DNA of 7,693 bases from an uncultured Clostridia bacterium (GTDB lineage: Bacteria > Bacillota > Clostridia > Christensenellales > Borkfalkiaceae), in the NCBI GenBank assembly GCA_946540675.1, contig CAMNIW010000058.1:1-7693 (forward strand), written 5' to 3'. Numbering within the stretch: the first letter of the stretch is position 1; every line of letters starts with the position of its first letter. The notes beneath the pieces were generated by a model. It worked only from the letters and a program-made list of their open reading frames with translations. It had not been told where the DNA came from and ran no database searches. Of the stretch, positions 6,344-7,693 are shown in pieces. The position numbers and the translations under genes were made by a program.

Positions 6344-6510
6344 AGGCAAGGCACGCAAAGTCTGAGCCGATAGTTCGTGGTAGATTCCCACGCTCGCTAT
6401 GCTCGCTCGGAATGACAAAGACTATTTTCGAGCGGTATTCTTACCGCTTAGAAACGAGTTTTTCAAGGCTCGGCGGTTTGAGCGGTTGAGATAGACCTTA
6501 TCGGTCATCG
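6344..6510 (+). repeat. 167-bp intergenic repeat, copy 2
   Basis: This second copy starts exactly 217 bp after the first. The four differences are G to A near the start (GGCGCG versus GGCACG), CG to TA before the TTTTCGAGCGG string, and C to T in GTTCTTC. The hairpin (6431-6448) and the closing stem are intact. Such close similarity means either recent duplication or gene conversion. An assembler could also misplace reads here. Confidence 0.9.
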
Positions 6511-6552
6511 AAGACGCGAAAACCGACAGTAAACGCAGAAGAACGAAGTTTA

Positions 6553-6566
6553 TAAGCGGTAAGAAT
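6553..6566 (-). repeat. Inverted 14-bp repeat module abutting the secA stop codon
   Basis: TAAGCGGTAAGAAT on the plus strand is the exact reverse complement of ATTCTTACCGCTTA at 6220-6233 and 6437-6450. With the nearer copy it makes a perfect 14-bp inverted repeat 102 bp apart. Its last base is the first T of the secA TGA in the minus strand sense. It could be the terminal repeat of a small element that ends at the secA gene, or a long-range stem in the secA 3' transcript. Confidence 0.7.
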
Positions 6567-7643
6567 CAGGTGCGACCGTGACAATTCTTATACTTCTTTC
6601 CGCTTCCGCAAGGACAAGGATCGTTTCTCCCGACAGTCGAAGTGCTGACTATGGGACCGCGGGAAGACGCGCCGGCACTGCCGCCGGCTTCGACAAATTC
6701 GCGCTTTTCTTCCTTTTTGGGCTCGGTCTTTCTTATCTCCGATTTGAGAAGGAGAGCGACGACTTCTTCCTGAATGCTCGCCGTCATCTCTTCGAACATT
6801 TCAAGACCTTCTTTCTTGTAAGCGATTATCGGGTCTTCGTTGGCGTAGCCGCGGAGAGATATGCCGCGCTTCAACTTATCCATCGCGTCGATGTGGTCTA
6901 TCCACTTGTTGTCGACGACTTTAAGGAATATGAATCTCTCGAAATCGCTATAGTCTATCCCTTCTTCTTTGTACGCCGCTATTTTCTCTTCGTAACAAGC
7001 GATGACCTTGTCGATCGTTTGAGATACGATATAGTCGTAATCCCAATTGTTAAGTACGCCTTCGGTTATAAACTCGGTCCCCTGCGGCAAAGCCCTGTCT
7101 TCCAAAGCCTTGTTGAGTTTGTCTTTATCCCAGTCCGCGGGGTTGTGCGCCTTGTTGACGTTCTGGTTTATTATGTCGGTGACGAAATCGGGGATAAGGT
7201 TAAGTACGTCCTGATGTACGTTTTCGCCGCGAAGGACTTTCATTCTCTCTTCGTATATGACCTGACGCTGAGTGTTCATAACATCGTCGTACTGGATTAT
7301 GTGCTTTCTTATGCCGAAGTTCTTGCCTTCTATCGTCCTTTGCGCGTTCTCTATCGAACGGGACAAAAGTTTGGATTGAAGGGGTGTGTCTTCGTCGACT
7401 TTGAACATAGAATATATGCCCTGCAATCTCTCTCCGCCGAAACGCTTTGCGAGATCGTCTTCGAGCGAGATGAAGAAGAGCGAAGACCCCGGGTCGCCCT
7501 GACGTCCGCTACGACCCCTTAACTGGTTGTCGATACGCCTTGACTCGTGGCGCTCGGTACCGATTATGTGAAGACCGCCGAGAGCGATCACTTCCTGCTT
7601 TTCGGCGTCGGTCACCTTTTCGTGTTCGGCATAGTATTCTTTA
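6566..7643 (-). CDS. secA: Preprotein translocase ATPase SecA, C-terminal 358 residues (5' end lost)
   Basis: SecA is the motor that pushes unfolded precursors through SecYEG. The fragment covers the end of the second nucleotide-binding domain, with GGLHIIGTERHESRRIDN and helicase motif VI QLRGRSGRQGD at fragment residues 40-50. The helical scaffold and wing domains follow, then the IRA1 region (VVDNKWIDHIDAMDKLKRGI). A charged linker leads to the SEC-C zinc motif with C343, C345, C354 and H355 (fragment numbering). Full SecA is about 830-940 residues, so more than half is absent. The loss is technical: genome sequence stops at about 7643, where sequencing adapter begins. The apparent start reading MCSSDL is encoded by adapter and must be removed; the first genuine codon is AAA (Lys) at 7642-7640. 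secA followed by prfB is a common order in Bacillota. Here a repeat cluster of about 600 bp separates them, and no clear terminator follows secA. Confidence 0.97.
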
Positions 7644-7693
7644 AGATCGGAAGAGCACACGTCTGAACTCCAGTCACTATAATATCTCGTATG
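7644..7693 (+). other. Illumina TruSeq-type adapter with index (not genomic)
   Basis: From 7644 the plus strand reads AGATCGGAAGAGCACACGTC, and the rest of the standard adapter continues to 7677. A six-base index TATAAT (7678-7683) follows, then ATCTCGTATG, the start of the P7 flow-cell sequence. The match is exact in order and spacing. It is library sequence left at a contig end by incomplete trimming. The A at 7644 could be genomic or the ligated A. Nothing right of 7643 should be annotated as biology. Confidence 0.98.

Noticed and set aside
6127..6510. CRISPR array
   Set aside because: Only two long copies of 167 bp with a 50-bp spacer; unit size and number do not fit CRISPR repeats, and no cas gene is nearby.
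6578..7522. Long plus-strand open frame opposite secA (314 codons)
   Set aside because: It is antisense to well-matched SecA sequence, has no recognisable motif or RBS, and follows from the codon bias of the real gene. The same holds for the other plus-strand frames opposite carB, pyrC, nrdR, tsaD and prfB.
7678..7683. Perfect TATAAT resembling a -10 promoter box
   Set aside because: It is the six-base index inside the Illumina adapter.

Overview
The window looks like one end of an assembled contig from a bacterium with about 50% G+C. A Bacillota/Clostridia-type organism, possibly an uncultured gut lineage, is the best guess. The reasons are the gene content (class I dihydroorotase, NrdR, a SecA ending in a SEC-C zinc motif, a Gram-positive-style lipoprotein) and a marked preference for ATA isoleucine codons. 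This placement is inference. Every real gene lies on the minus strand, so transcription runs from high to low coordinates.

Right end (7693 to 6566): the last 50 bases are Illumina library adapter, not genome. Next comes the C-terminal 358 residues of secA, cut off by the adapter. From 6565 to 5962 there is about 600 bp with no believable gene. It holds two 167-bp direct repeat copies (163 of 167 identical), a third partial module, an inverted 14-bp copy touching the secA stop codon, and the leader of the next operon.

Middle (5961 to 2683): a tightly packed cluster of prfB (RF2, with the classical +1 programmed frameshift), tsaD (tRNA t6A synthesis), nrdR (ribonucleotide reductase repressor) and a lipoprotein of unknown function. 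The prfB/tsaD and nrdR/lipoprotein junctions overlap (TGATG and ATGA), and 22 nt separate tsaD from nrdR. A strong intrinsic terminator follows the lipoprotein gene.

Left end (2682 to 1): a near-consensus sigma-70 promoter and a leader of about 160 nt with two mutually exclusive pairings, a possible attenuator, precede pyrC and carB. These two de novo pyrimidine genes are one base apart and probably translationally coupled. carB runs off the window after 400 codons.

The genes are mostly housekeeping: protein export, translation termination, tRNA modification, dNTP control and pyrimidine synthesis. I found no new defence or biosynthetic system. The parts most worth a second look are the adapter artefact, the repeat cluster between secA and prfB, the pyrC leader, and the codon habits (ATA for Ile, TGA at all six visible gene ends).
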